From the NCBI GenBank assembly GCA_903935205.1, contig CAIZQU010000060.1, forward strand, positions 1 to 42,717: a DNA stretch of 42,717 bases, given 5' to 3'. The notes beneath the pieces are model-generated. The model made no database searches. It was given only the letters and a program-made list of their open reading frames with translations, and was not told where the DNA came from. The DNA comes from an uncultured cyanobacterium (GTDB lineage Bacteria; Cyanobacteriota; Cyanobacteriia; PCC-6307; Cyanobiaceae). Both the position numbers and the translations under genes were made by a program. Positions 1-8,976 of the stretch are shown piece by piece; the stretch's first letter is position 1, and each line of letters opens with the position of its first letter.

Positions 1-301
1 CCGCCGCCGTTCCGCCGCCCTGGCCGGCTGATCCCTCAGTCCCTGAGGTTCACCTCCAGCAGGCCGGCGACCAGATCAGGATCCTCCAGGCCCAGGGGCA
101 CCGGGGCGGTGGCCGCCAGCTCCACCCCCGCGGCCGCCCCTGCGGACGACCGGGAACCGGCGGGTCGCACCCGCCGCCGCCGTTCCGCCGCCCTGGCCGG
201 CTGATCCCTCAGTCCCTGAGGTTCACCTCCAGCAGGCCGGCGACCAGATCAGGATCCTCCAGGCCCAGGGGCACCGGGGCGGTGGCCGCCAGCTCCACCC
301 C
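1..301. repeat. 173-bp-period direct duplication (1-128 and 174-301)
   Basis: Positions 1-128 and 174-301 are identical base for base by eye, 173 bp apart, and diverge at 129/302. On the minus strand each copy encodes the same roughly 30-residue C-terminus ending in EVNLRD and a TGA stop (209-211 in one, 36-38 in the other). The period is not a multiple of three, so the left copy is out of frame with the stop of the upstream gene. The left copy starts exactly at the window edge, so the array may continue further left. It is either a real tandem duplication or an assembly artefact. Confidence 0.9.
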
Positions 302-1366
302 TGCCACCGCTTTCGTCGCTGGCGCCGCGGGCGCTCCGCTCCTGGCGGCGCCAATCACCTCGATCGGGCTCAGGGGCTCAGGGGCTGCCACGACCGCTCC
401 GGCCTTCGCTTGGACTGCTGCTTCCCCCGTGCCGTTGGTCGCCCGCCCGGCCTCAGGCTGGGCCGGCGCGCTGGCGGCCTCGTTCCGCTCCGCCCCTGGG
501 GCCTCGCGCTGGGCCGCATCCATCCCCTGGGCGGCGGCTCGGCGTTCGCGGATCCGGCTGAGTTCCAGCTCGAGCTCCTCAGACAGGCGCGGGTCGGCCT
601 GGACCACCTCCACCAGTTCGGGTTCCTCCACCACCTCCACCTCCAACCATGGCGCCGGAGCGCCGCCAGCCTGCGACCCCTGGGTCACCTGAGGCAGGGG
701 CGCCGGCCGGTTGGCCTGGTCCTGCAGCCAGGGCATGGCCGGTGGGGGCGCCTCCACCCTGCCGGAGGTCGGCGCCGCTGGCTCCACCCCCACCGCAGCG
801 GCCGAGGCTGCATGGAAGGGATCCTCCGGCAGGGGACGCGGGGCGCTGCTGAAGCCGCCCATCCACGGGGGCGACGCCCCCAGCCCGGCAGGATCCGCGC
901 TGGCGGCCGACTCCGGCTGCTGCTCCAGTCCACTGGTGTTCCGGGAGGCCGGAGGTCTTGGTGATCCAGGCCGGCTGGCCGCCACCACCGCCGCCGTCAA
1001 GGGCTGCGCTGCTCCGTTGCCGGCCCGGCCGGAGGCAGGGCTGGGCACCGCGCTGCTGGACCCCTTGCAGAGTTCGAGCCCTTCGGCGGCGATGCGGCGC
1101 AGATCGGCCTCACGGGTGGCGGCGAGCACGGCCCGGTAGTGATCCTCGGCGAGGGGGGGCTGCCTGAGCCCGTAGAGCGCGGTGTGGCCGATCAGCAGCC
1201 GCACCCGGTGCATCAGGGCCAGGGCCTGGGGGTCGCCGTCGCCCTTCAGGGCTTCGAGCAGGGTCTCCCCTTCGTGCTGGACATGGAGCCAGCGCTCTTC
1301 GACGTAGGCCCTCTCCAGATCGGCGTAGCGTTCTGAGGCGTCCTCGGGCATGGAAAGGTCAGCCAT
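209..1366 (-). CDS. Hypothetical protein with helical N-terminus and long disordered Ala/Pro-rich tail
   Basis: I do not recognise a named family. The first ~100 residues (MADLSMPEDASERYADLERAY onward) are well-behaved and helix-rich, with a YVEERW..V..EGE..L pattern like TPR-type repeats seen in cyanobacterial hypotheticals. From about residue 105 the protein becomes Ala/Pro/Gly-rich and low in complexity, with one acidic patch (LEVEVVEEPELVEVV) and a short conserved-looking end (EDPDLVAGLLEV). I chose the ATG at 1366 because it overlaps the tilS stop by 8 bases, which suggests translational coupling; an in-frame ATG at 1402 lies inside tilS. The 3' end is duplicated downstream in another frame, so the gene may have been lengthened or shortened by that rearrangement. 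Length 385 aa. Confidence 0.6.
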   Translation of the reverse strand: MADLSMPEDASERYADLERAYVEERWLHVQHEGETLLEALKGDGDPQALALMHRVRLLIGHTALYGLRQPPLAEDHYRAVLAATREADLRRIAAEGLELCKGSSSAVPSPASGRAGNGAAQPLTAAVVAASRPGSPRPPASRNTSGLEQQPESAASADPAGLGASPPWMGGFSSAPRPLPEDPFHAASAAAVGVEPAAPTSGRVEAPPPAMPWLQDQANRPAPLPQVTQGSQAGGAPAPWLEVEVVEEPELVEVVQADPRLSEELELELSRIRERRAAAQGMDAAQREAPGAERNEAASAPAQPEAGRATNGTGEAAVQAKAGAVVAAPEPLSPIEVIGAARSGAPAAPATKAVAGVELAATAPVPLGLEDPDLVAGLLEVNLRD

Positions 1367-2405
1367 CGGCCTGTGGGGGATCTTCCAAGCGGTGGAGCTC
1401 AAGTGTGCTTCGGTCCCAGCACAACCGCCAGCCTCCGGCCAGCTCCAGCAGGCCCGGACCGCGCCCTGCCCCCAGCCGTCGACTCAGGGCCTCGAGCGCG
1501 GCGCCCCCCAGGCTCGGCACCCCCTGCTGTCGCAACCAGTGCTCCAGCAGCTGGCGGCGGTTGGCCGCGGCCAGCCGGGCGAACCGTCGCCGAGCCAGTC
1601 CATGCCCGCCGCCGGCGGCCAGGCCCTCCAGGGCCAGCCCCAGCAGTTCCGCCTGGGCATCGCAGTCCTCCTCCAGGCGTTCCGACTGGGCGGCGATGCG
1701 CCGGGCCGCCCCGGGATGGAGCTCCTCCAGCACCGGCAGCACCTCGGCCCGGATGCGGTTGCGCCCGTAGCGGGCCTCCCCGTTGCTGGCGTCCTCCCAG
1801 ACCGGGAGATCCAGCTCCAGGCAGATGCGGGCCGTGTCCGGCCGGCTGAATGGCAGCAGCGGCCGCACCAGCAGCACGGGCGGATGGGCGTCCCGGTCTT
1901 GGTGGCGGACCAGGGGCCGCTGGGCCCGGAGGCTGGCCAGGCCAAGCCGGTGGCTGCCCCGCGCCAGGTTGAGCAGCACCGTTTCGGCCCTGTCGTTGGC
2001 GGTGTGGCCGGTGACCACATGGCGGCAACCCCGGATCAGGGCCTGGCGCTCCAGACAGCCGTAGCGCCACTGGCGCGCCGCCGCCTCACCCGCCGGCGGC
2101 GGTTCGGCCCGCTCCAGCCGCAGGGGCAGGCCCTGGTCGGCAGCCCAGGCCGCCAGGGCGCTGGCCTGGGCTGCCGAGTCGCTCCGCCAGCCATGGTCGC
2201 CATGCCAGAGCAGCAGCCGCCAGCCGTGCAGGCGACGCAGGTCGGCCAGCAGGGCGGTGAGGGCCATCGAGTCCTGCCCCCCCGATACCGCCAGCAGCAG
2301 GGGCGCCCCCGCCGGCAGCAGGTCCGGCCGCCGCAGCAGATGGCGGTGCAGGCGCTGGTGGTGGGGGCTCCAGCGGGGAGGCGTGGGCTCGGATGGGAGA
2401 ATCAC
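1359..2405 (-). CDS. tilS: tRNA(Ile)-lysidine synthase
   Basis: TilS modifies C34 of the CAU-anticodon tRNA-Ile to lysidine, using ATP and lysine, so that it reads AUA as isoleucine. The N-type ATP pyrophosphatase P-loop SGGQDS is at about residues 41-46, followed by HGDHGWR and the conserved GHTANDRAETVLLNL segment and then RPLLPFSR, all typical of the family. Length of about 348 aa fits cyanobacterial TilS. The frame stays open to 2714, but that part runs antisense through ycf23 and lacks homology, so I place the start at GTG 2405 (VILPSEP...), leaving 22 bases to the divergent ycf23 start. The exact start is uncertain. It is probably co-transcribed with the overlapping downstream hypothetical gene. 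Confidence 0.9.
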   Translation of the reverse strand: MILPSEPTPPRWSPHHQRLHRHLLRRPDLLPAGAPLLLAVSGGQDSMALTALLADLRRLHGWRLLLWHGDHGWRSDSAAQASALAAWAADQGLPLRLERAEPPPAGEAAARQWRYGCLERQALIRGCRHVVTGHTANDRAETVLLNLARGSHRLGLASLRAQRPLVRHQDRDAHPPVLLVRPLLPFSRPDTARICLELDLPVWEDASNGEARYGRNRIRAEVLPVLEELHPGAARRIAAQSERLEEDCDAQAELLGLALEGLAAGGGHGLARRRFARLAAANRRQLLEHWLRQQGVPSLGGAALEALSRRLGAGRGPGLLELAGGWRLCWDRSTLELHRLEDPPQADG

Positions 2406-2427
2406 ACCAGCTTCTCGATCGCCGCCG

Positions 2428-3186
2428 ATGTCGCGTCTCTCCAGCCTGCCTCCGACCCTGCGGCAGGCCATCGCCGAGCGGCGACTGCTGAAGGTGATCG
2501 CCGGCCTCGCCTGCTTCGATGCGGCCAGGGTGGAGCGGGTGGCCCGGGCCGCCGCAGCCGGGGGTGCCGATCTGGTGGACATCGCCTGCGATCCGGCGCT
2601 GGTGGAGCTGGTGCGCCAGGCCTGCCCGGATCTGCCGGTCTGCGTGTCCGCCGTGGATCCTGAGCTGTTCCCCGCGGCGGTCGCCGCCGGCGCCACGGTC
2701 GTGGAGATCGGCAATTACGACAGCTTCTATCCTCAGGGTCGGGTTTTCGATGCCGCCGAGGTGCTGTCCCTCTGCCGCCGCACCCGGGCCATGCTGCCGG
2801 AGCAGGTGCTCTCGGTCACCGTGCCCCATACCCTGCCCCTCGACCAGCAGGAGCAGCTGGCCGCCGACCTCGTGGCCGCCGGCGCCGATCTGATTCAGAC
2901 GGAAGGTGGGACCAGCGCCCGACCCTTCAGTGCCGGCAGCCTCGGCCTGATCGAGAAGGCTGCCCCGACCCTGGCCGCCGCCCATGCCCTCAGCCGCGCC
3001 GTGGCTGTGCCTGTGCTGTGCGCCTCCGGCCTTTCTGCCGTGACCGTGCCGATGGCCCTGGCCGCCGGGGCCCATGGGGTGGGGGTGGGTTCCGCCGTCA
3101 ACCGCCTCGATGATCAGCTGGCGATGGTGGCGGTGGTGCGCGGGTTGCGGGAGGCGATCGAGCAGGCGGCGCTTGTTTCGATCTGA
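2428..3186 (+). CDS. ycf23: Ycf23/DUF561 family protein
   Basis: This 252-aa protein belongs to the Ycf23 (DUF561) family found in cyanobacteria and algal plastid genomes; its biochemical role is not established. It looks like a TIM barrel: alternating strands and helices, LLKVIAGLACFD near the start, VEIGNYDSFY in the middle, IQTEGGTSA around residue 155, and a C-terminal AAGAHGVGVGSAVN that resembles a phosphate-binding loop. The start ATG (MSRLSSLPPTLRQ) is preferred because upstream sequence in this frame is low-complexity and antisense to tilS. It is divergent from tilS with only 22 bases between the starts, so the two promoters must overlap each other's coding sequence. Confidence 0.9.
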   Translation: MSRLSSLPPTLRQAIAERRLLKVIAGLACFDAARVERVARAAAAGGADLVDIACDPALVELVRQACPDLPVCVSAVDPELFPAAVAAGATVVEIGNYDSFYPQGRVFDAAEVLSLCRRTRAMLPEQVLSVTVPHTLPLDQQEQLAADLVAAGADLIQTEGGTSARPFSAGSLGLIEKAAPTLAAAHALSRAVAVPVLCASGLSAVTVPMALAAGAHGVGVGSAVNRLDDQLAMVAVVRGLREAIEQAALVSI

Positions 3187-3197
3187 GATCTTGCTTA

Positions 3198-3240
3198 ACA
3201 TGGCGAAGATTTTGTGTCTTCCGCGCAAGCTTCGCCATGT
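3198..3240 (+). promoter_or_regulatory. Perfect 11-bp inverted repeat covering a start codon
   Basis: ACATGGCGAAG (3198-3208) is followed 21 bases later by its exact reverse complement (3230-3240). The right arm contains the ATG (3237-3239) of the next gene, so the folded RNA would bury the start codon. The structure also sits 11 bases after the ycf23 stop and could act as a terminator or mRNA 3' end, but no T-run follows. Seen directly; the regulatory role is inferred. Confidence 0.6.
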
Positions 3241-3668
3241 CCGCTTTGCTGGTTTCTTTGCTGCAGTGGCCGATCCGGGCTCTGATTCTGCTGCTGATCT
3301 CCCAGTTCCCATTTCTGGGGGTCGAGATGGTGAGTTTCCCGATCGCCCTGGTTTCCGCTGTGGTGCTCGGTCTGCTGGGGGCGTTGTTGACCTTCCCCCT
3401 CAAGCTGATCTTCGGACCCGCCTGGGCTGTGGCCACCCTCGGCGGCCTGATTCCCCTCGGCTGGCTGTTTGACTGGCTGATCACCATCGTCCTGTTTGCT
3501 GCGGCTGCGTGGTTGATCCAGGGCTTCCGGCTTCGCAACGGCCTGGCCAGCGCTGCCCTCGGTGCCCTGGCCTACAGCATCCTCTGCTATGTGATTCTCA
3601 ACGCCATCCCCGGCCTCAACGTCAAGCTCACCGGTGCCGGTGCCCTGTTCACCGGCTACCTCGGCTGA
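3237..3668 (+). CDS. Small membrane protein, phage holin superfamily IV-like
   Basis: A 143-aa integral membrane protein with about four hydrophobic helices (roughly residues 5-25, 32-58, 62-95 and 102-125). The pattern of a loop GALLTFPLKL, then a long hydrophobic stretch and WLIQGF, resembles the widespread four-helix family annotated as phage holin 4 superfamily IV; many members are ordinary chromosomal proteins of unknown function, and nothing here suggests a prophage. The ATG at 3237 has no clear Shine-Dalgarno sequence and lies within a strong inverted repeat. An internal start at M31 is possible but would remove the first helix. It lies in line with ycf23 (51 bases) and uvrB (51 bases). 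Confidence 0.65.
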   Translation: MSALLVSLLQWPIRALILLLISQFPFLGVEMVSFPIALVSAVVLGLLGALLTFPLKLIFGPAWAVATLGGLIPLGWLFDWLITIVLFAAAAWLIQGFRLRNGLASAALGALAYSILCYVILNAIPGLNVKLTGAGALFTGYLG

Positions 3669-3719
3669 GCGGCGCACCCCGCCCCGCAGGAGAACGCCCC
3701 TGGGCAGCAGAATGGGCTG

Positions 3720-5723
3720 ATGGTGTTTCAGCTCCAAGCCCCCTACGAGCCCCGTGGCGATCAACCGACCGCCATCGCCTCCCTGGTCAGGGGTGTCGAT
3801 GGCGGTCTTCCGTATCAGACCCTGCTCGGTGCCACCGGCACCGGCAAGACGTTCACGATCGCCAATGTGATCGCCCGCACCGGCCGGCCGACGTTGGTGC
3901 TGGCCCACAACAAGACGCTGGCGGCGCAGTTGTGCAACGAGTTGCGCGAATTCTTCCCCAATAATGCTGTTGAATACTTTATTTCCTATTACGATTATTA
4001 CCAGCCTGAGGCCTACGTGCCTGTTTCCGATACTTATATCGCCAAGACCGCGTCGATCAATGAGGAGATCGACATGCTCCGCCACTCCGCCACCCGCTCT
4101 CTATTTGAGCGGCGTGATGTGATCGTGGTCGCTTCGGTCAGCTGCATTTATGGCCTCGGTATTCCGAGTGAATACCTCAAGGCTGCTGTCCAGTTCAAGG
4201 TGGGTGATAGCCTTGATTTGCGCGGCTCGCTTCGCAATCTCGTCAACAATCAATACGCCCGTAATGACATTGAGATCAGTCGCGGTCGCTTCCGGGTGCG
4301 CGGCGATGTGCTGGAGATCGGACCTGCCTATGAGGACCGTCTGGTGCGGATCGAGCTGTTTGGTGATGAGGTGGAAGCTATCCGCTACGTCGATCCCACC
4401 AGCGGCGAGATCCTGCAGAGCCTCGAGCAGATCAACATCTACCCCGCCAAGCACTTCGTCACCCCCAAGGAGCGATTGCAGGCGGCGATCCAGGCAATCC
4501 GTGCCGAGCTGCGCGAGCGGCTGGATCTGCTCAACCTTCAGGGGCGCCTGCTGGAAGCCCAGCGGCTTGAACAGCGCACCACCTACGACCTGGAGATGCT
4601 GGAGCAGGTCGGCTACTGCAACGGCGTCGAGAACTACGCCCGCCATCTCGCCGGCCGGCCGGCCGGGACGCCGCCCGAATGCCTGATCGATTACTTCCCG
4701 GACGACTGGTTGCTGGTGGTCGATGAAAGCCATGTCACCTGCTCGCAACTGCAGGCGATGTACAACGGCGATCAGAGTCGCAAGCAGGTGCTGATCGAGC
4801 ATGGCTTCCGCCTCCCCTCCGCCGCAGACAACCGTCCCCTGAAGGGCGAGGAGTTCTGGCAGAAGGCCCGCCAGACGATCTTCGTCAGCGCCACCCCTGG
4901 CGATTGGGAGCTGGGCCGCAGCGACGGCTGCATCGTCGAGCAGGTGATCCGCCCCACCGGCGTGCTCGATCCGGTGGTGGAGGTGCGACCCACCGATGGC
5001 CAGGTGGACGACCTGCTCGGCGAGATCCGGCTGCGGGCCGAACGGCAGGAGCGGGTGCTGGTGACCACCCTGACCAAACGGATGGCCGAGGATCTCAGCG
5101 ACTATCTGGCCGAAAATGGGGTGCGGGTGCGCTACCTGCACTCCGAGATTCACTCGATCGAGCGGATCGAAATCATTCAAGACCTGCGCAATGGCGCCTA
5201 CGACGTGCTGGTTGGCGTCAACCTGCTACGCGAGGGACTGGACCTGCCGGAGGTCTCGCTGGTGGCCATTCTCGACGCTGACAAGGAGGGATTCCTGCGG
5301 GCCGAGCGCTCCCTGATCCAGACGATCGGCCGCGCCGCCCGCCACATCGATGGGTTGGCCCTGCTCTACGCCGATAACCTCACCGATTCGATGGCCAAGG
5401 CCATCAGCGAGACCGAGCGCCGTCGCGCCATCCAGCAGACCTACAACGAGAAGCACGGCATCACCCCAGCTCCCGCCGGCAAACGGGCCGGCAACGCGAT
5501 CCTCGCCTTTCTTGAGGTGTCGCGCCGGCTCAACGATGAGCAGCTCGAACAGGCCAGCGAGCAGGCCGAACACAATGCCGTGCCCCTCGATGCCCTGCCG
5601 GAGCTGATCCAGCAGCTTGAGGAGAAGATGAAGCTGGCGGCCAAGAACCTGGAGTTTGAGGAGGCGGCCAATCTGCGCGACCGGATCAAAGGTTTGCGTC
5701 AGAAGCTGGTCGGCAAGCCGTGA
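3720..5723 (+). CDS. uvrB: UvrABC excision nuclease subunit B
   Basis: UvrB is the central helicase-like subunit of nucleotide excision repair: it receives damaged DNA from UvrA, verifies the lesion and recruits UvrC. The 667-aa length is normal. The Walker A motif GATGTGKT is near residue 40, followed by the beta-hairpin region [13 protein letters not shown] around residue 93. Helicase motifs follow, including [15 protein letters not shown], and [29 protein letters not shown] with QTIGRAARH. The C-terminal UVR domain ([20 protein letters not shown]) spans about residues 630-662 and binds UvrC. The stop codon overlaps the GTG start of the next gene (GTGA), implying coupling. No SOS box is evident upstream. 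Confidence 0.97.
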   Translation: MVFQLQAPYEPRGDQPTAIASLVRGVDGGLPYQTLLGATGTGKTFTIANVIARTGRPTLVLAHNKTLAAQLCNELREFFPNNAVEYFISYYDYYQPEAYVPVSDTYIAKTASINEEIDMLRHSATRSLFERRDVIVVASVSCIYGLGIPSEYLKAAVQFKVGDSLDLRGSLRNLVNNQYARNDIEISRGRFRVRGDVLEIGPAYEDRLVRIELFGDEVEAIRYVDPTSGEILQSLEQINIYPAKHFVTPKERLQAAIQAIRAELRERLDLLNLQGRLLEAQRLEQRTTYDLEMLEQVGYCNGVENYARHLAGRPAGTPPECLIDYFPDDWLLVVDESHVTCSQLQAMYNGDQSRKQVLIEHGFRLPSAADNRPLKGEEFWQKARQTIFVSATPGDWELGRSDGCIVEQVIRPTGVLDPVVEVRPTDGQVDDLLGEIRLRAERQERVLVTTLTKRMAEDLSDYLAENGVRVRYLHSEIHSIERIEIIQDLRNGAYDVLVGVNLLREGLDLPEVSLVAILDADKEGFLRAERSLIQTIGRAARHIDGLALLYADNLTDSMAKAISETERRRAIQQTYNEKHGITPAPAGKRAGNAILAFLEVSRRLNDEQLEQASEQAEHNAVPLDALPELIQQLEEKMKLAAKNLEFEEAANLRDRIKGLRQKLVGKP

Positions 5724-6442
5724 AGGCCAAGGAGCAAGCCCAGGTCGTGCTGGTCTCTGCCAGCCAGCAGCCCGCCCGCCACTTTCCGCGCGCCACCCTG
5801 CTGGGCCGTTCGTTGCAGGCGATGCCCGAGACGATGCGCCCCCGGCTGATGTTGCTGGCCGATAACAACGGGTCTGAGGTGACAGGGCTGGCTGAGTTCT
5901 ACAACCGGGCCATCGATCAGCTGCCGGCGGGGGTGATGGTGGTCTTCCTCCATGATGATGTTTACCTTCACGATTGGACCTTTGCCTTCCAGATTCAGCA
6001 GGCGCTCTCCGTCTTTGATCTGGTTGGTGTGGTCGGCGCCGCCGCCGTGCCCCATGGCCAGCCGGGCTGGTGGTACGGCCTGACGGCGGAGGGAACCCTT
6101 CAGCGCAATGACGCGGTGGTTCGTTCCGGTTCCATCAACCATTTCGATCCGACCCTGGTGCGGCCCGACGTCTACGGCCCCGCGCCGATGGCCTGCGATC
6201 TGCTCGATGGGGTGTTCCTGGCGGCCCGGATCGACCATCTGCGTCAGAGCGGCGTGCGCTTCGATCCGCAGTTTCGCTTCCACTGCTACGACAGCGATCT
6301 CTGCTACACCGCCCGCTCCCGCGGCTGGCGCCTGGGCACCTGGCCGATCCCCCTCACCCATGGCAGCCCGGGCGGGTTCGATCGGGCCTGGATCAGCGCT
6401 GCCCAGAGTCTGCAGGCGAAACTGGCGTCGGCCGAGCCTTGA
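5720..6442 (+). CDS. GT2-like glycosyltransferase (StrF-domain type)
   Basis: A 240-aa single-domain protein resembling the small GT-A-fold proteins with a StrF/Glyco_tranf_2_5-type domain. It has an N-terminal strand VVLVSASQQ, a helix segment [12 protein letters not shown], and the acidic metal-binding-like motif [13 protein letters not shown] at about residues 74-86. Later features are [13 protein letters not shown] and [17 protein letters not shown], the latter typical of the acceptor/catalytic region. Substrate cannot be told. It starts with GTG inside the uvrB stop (overlap 4 bases) and ends 50 bases inside the convergent methyltransferase gene. GC content matches the core genome, unlike the glycosyltransferases at 15.6-24 kb. 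Confidence 0.8.
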   Translation: MKAKEQAQVVLVSASQQPARHFPRATLLGRSLQAMPETMRPRLMLLADNNGSEVTGLAEFYNRAIDQLPAGVMVVFLHDDVYLHDWTFAFQIQQALSVFDLVGVVGAAAVPHGQPGWWYGLTAEGTLQRNDAVVRSGSINHFDPTLVRPDVYGPAPMACDLLDGVFLAARIDHLRQSGVRFDPQFRFHCYDSDLCYTARSRGWRLGTWPIPLTHGSPGGFDRAWISAAQSLQAKLASAEP

Positions 6443-7091
6443 TCACGTACTGCAGGGGTTGGGCATCACGGATCGCCTGCTCGGGATCGTGACCGATCTG
6501 GCTGGCCAGCTGGCCGATCAACGCGCAGGCCCGTTGCAGCTGGGGATGTGGAAAGATTCGCGGTTGCAGCGAGGCGATCTGATAGCCGCTGCTCTCGAAC
6601 AGCTGCACCATGGTCAACCGCGAAAACCAGCGCAGGTGGGTGCGATCCAGCAGACCGCTGTCGGCATACTCGATGAGACCGCCGTTCAGGCGGAGCTGAA
6701 TGCTCCAGTGCTGCATGTTCGGAATGCAGGCACACACGCAGCCTTGTGGATCGAGCCCACCGTGCAGCGAGCGCAGCACCAGCCAGGGGTCCTGCAGGTG
6801 TTCGAGCGTATCGCCGAACACCCAGCATTGGGCCGCCGGTAGATCGCTGAAGGCGCCGCTGCTGATCAGTGCCTCGATATTGGCGACCCGCACCTCATCA
6901 CAGTGGTTGCGGGCCTCAGCGGCATAGGCGGGATCAATCTCGATGCCCAGATAGTGGCTGTCGGGATGGCGTTGCTTGTAGGCCCTGGCCAGGGCGCCTC
7001 GGCTGCAGCCCACCTCCACCACGCGCTTCGCCGCAGGCATCACCGCCAGCAGGTCGAGGTTCGGACGGTCGTGGGCCGGCGTCTGCTGCAT
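6393..7091 (-). CDS. SAM-dependent class I methyltransferase
   Basis: A 232-aa Rossmann-fold methyltransferase. Motif I is VVEVGCSRGALARAY (about residues 24-38), followed by YLGIEIDP (motif II acidic residue), an AQCWVFGDTLEHLQDPW segment like motif IV, and CACIPNMQHW. This layout matches the Methyltransf_11/23 type proteins frequently found near glycosyltransferases. Substrate unknown. It starts 3 bases after the lysC stop, so it is the last gene of a likely holA-lysC-methyltransferase operon. Its last 50 bases overlap the convergent glycosyltransferase gene. Confidence 0.85.
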   Translation of the reverse strand: MQQTPAHDRPNLDLLAVMPAAKRVVEVGCSRGALARAYKQRHPDSHYLGIEIDPAYAAEARNHCDEVRVANIEALISSGAFSDLPAAQCWVFGDTLEHLQDPWLVLRSLHGGLDPQGCVCACIPNMQHWSIQLRLNGGLIEYADSGLLDRTHLRWFSRLTMVQLFESSGYQIASLQPRIFPHPQLQRACALIGQLASQIGHDPEQAIRDAQPLQYVIKARPTPVSPADSGQR

Positions 7092-7094
7092 GGC

Positions 7095-8909
7095 TCAGTT
7101 CGGCGCTTCGCTCCCCTGGGCCTGGTGTCGCAGGCTGCCCCCCAGCCCGAAGGCCGCATGCACCGCCTGCAGCGCCCGCACGCCATCGGCTTCGGCCACC
7201 ACACAGCTGGTGCGGATCTCGCTGGTGGCGATCAGTTCGATGTTGATCGCCTCCGCCGCCAGGCTGCGGAACATCCGCGCCGCGGTGCCCGCCATGCAGG
7301 GCATACCCGCCCCCACGGCGCTGACCCGGGCGATGGCCGCCCCTTCCTCAAAGCGGGCGCCGGGCCATCCGGCGAGAACCGTGGCCAGGGCCTGCTCGGC
7401 CACGGCCCGGTCGTCGCGTCGCAGGGTGAAGGTCATGTCGCGGCTCAGCTCGGGGGCCACCCCATGGGTGCGCTCCGATTGGACGATCGCATCAAGGCTG
7501 ATGCCGGCATCGGCCAGGGCCCGGCAGATCGCCGCCGCTGCCCCCGGCCGGTCGGGAACGCCACGCACCACCACCTGCACCTGATCCCGGTCCAGGGCCA
7601 CCCCACGCACCGCCGGGCTGTCCGGTTCGCAGGCCGGGGTGCCGTGCCTGAGCTGGCTCTCCGCCAGTTCAAAGGCCGCCGCCGCCGCACTCAGGGCCCG
7701 GCTGCCCTGGCTGCCCGCCACCAGGCAGCTGACCTTCACCTCGCTGGTGGCGATCAGGCGCAGGTTGATGCCCAGTCGCGCCAGGGTGTCGAACAGGCGC
7801 GCCGCCACACCGGGGCGCCCCATGATGCCGGCGCCGGAGATGCTGATCTTGGCCATGTCCGCTTCGCCGCTGAGCTGGGTCGCTTCGGCTCCCAGGTCGG
7901 CCAGCAGGCGCTGGCACACCTCCCGGGCACGGGCGAGTTCGTCTTCGGCGAGGGTGAAGGCGATGTCGTTGCTGCCGCCCTCGTGGGTGGCCTGCACAAT
8001 CAGATCCACATTCAGCCCCGCGGCCGCCAGGGCCTCAAACAGCAGGGCCGCCACCCCCGGGCGATCGGGCACATGGGCCAGGGCCACCACCGCCTGGTGC
8101 TCCACCAGTTCGGCCCCGTCCACCGGTCGGTTCAGCTCCAGGCCCTCGCTGCCGATCGTCCGGGCCGGTCCGCTGGTGAGACGGGTGCCCGGCGCATCGC
8201 TCCAGCTCGAGCGCACCACCAGCGGCACGCCGTAGTTGCGGGCGATCTCAACGGCGCGGGGGTGGAGCACCGCCGCACCCAGGCTGGCCAGCTCCAGCAT
8301 CTCGTCACAGCTCACCGCCTCCATCAGCTGGGCGTCGGCCACCTTGCGGGGATCGGTGGTCAGCACCCCGGGCACATCGGTGTAGATCTCGCAGGCGTCG
8401 GCCCCCAGGGCGGCTGCCAGGGCCACCGCCGAGGTGTCGGAGCCGCCACGGCCCAGGGTGGTGATCTCCGGTGTGCCCGCCGCCCCGCTGCTGGTGCCCT
8501 GGAACCCCGCCACCACCACCACCTGGCCCTCCTGCAGCAGCCGCCAGAGCCGCTCGGTGCGCACCTCCAGGATGCGGGCCCGGCCATGGGCTGATTCGGT
8601 GATGATCCCCACCTGGGGCCCGGTCATCGATACCGCCGGAACCCCCTGGGCCTGCAGGGCCATGGCCAGCAGGGCGATCGACACCTGTTCGCCGGTGGCC
8701 AGCAGCATGTCCATCTCGCGCCGGGGCGGATCGGCGCTGATCGCCCTCGCCAGACCGGTGAGTTCGTCGGTGGTGTGGCCCATCGCCGAAACCACGATCA
8801 CCAGATCGTGGCCCTCCTCCCGGCAGGCGCTGATCCGCCTGGCCACGGCCTGGATCCGCCCCACATCCGCCACGGAGGTTCCCCCGAATTTCTGTACCAG
8901 CAGGCCCAT
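7095..8909 (-). CDS. lysC: Aspartate kinase with four ACT domains
   Basis: Catalyses phosphorylation of L-aspartate, the first step toward lysine, threonine and methionine. The amino acid kinase domain starts with LLVQKFGGTSVADV (residues 3-16) and continues with VSAMG, LATGEQVS, GFQGTS and TLGRGGSDTSAVALA up to about residue 245. The rest contains four ACT-type regulatory repeats (for example VALAHVPDRPGVAALLFEAL, ISISGAGIMGRPGVAARLF, VVRGVPDRPGAAAAICRAL and VSAVGAGMPCMAGTAARMF). The 604-aa length with duplicated ACT pairs is the known cyanobacterial arrangement, linked to feedback control by lysine and threonine. It lies 67 bases downstream of holA. Confidence 0.97.
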   Translation of the reverse strand: MGLLVQKFGGTSVADVGRIQAVARRISACREEGHDLVIVVSAMGHTTDELTGLARAISADPPRREMDMLLATGEQVSIALLAMALQAQGVPAVSMTGPQVGIITESAHGRARILEVRTERLWRLLQEGQVVVVAGFQGTSSGAAGTPEITTLGRGGSDTSAVALAAALGADACEIYTDVPGVLTTDPRKVADAQLMEAVSCDEMLELASLGAAVLHPRAVEIARNYGVPLVVRSSWSDAPGTRLTSGPARTIGSEGLELNRPVDGAELVEHQAVVALAHVPDRPGVAALLFEALAAAGLNVDLIVQATHEGGSNDIAFTLAEDELARAREVCQRLLADLGAEATQLSGEADMAKISISGAGIMGRPGVAARLFDTLARLGINLRLIATSEVKVSCLVAGSQGSRALSAAAAAFELAESQLRHGTPACEPDSPAVRGVALDRDQVQVVVRGVPDRPGAAAAICRALADAGISLDAIVQSERTHGVAPELSRDMTFTLRRDDRAVAEQALATVLAGWPGARFEEGAAIARVSAVGAGMPCMAGTAARMFRSLAAEAINIELIATSEIRTSCVVAEADGVRALQAVHAAFGLGGSLRHQAQGSEAPN

Positions 8910-8976
8910 CGACGGCGGATCGCGATCGGCCGATTATCGGTGCGGCCGGTCCTTGCCTCCGACCCGACCCCATCGC

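Noticed and set aside
2406-2714. Extension of tilS by 103 codons upstream
   Set aside because: It is antisense to ycf23 and shows no TilS homology; GTG 2405 gives a normal-length protein.
6903-8594. Plus-strand open frame of 563 codons opposite lysC
   Set aside because: Shadow of lysC; composition is His/Gly/Arg-rich and no domain is visible.
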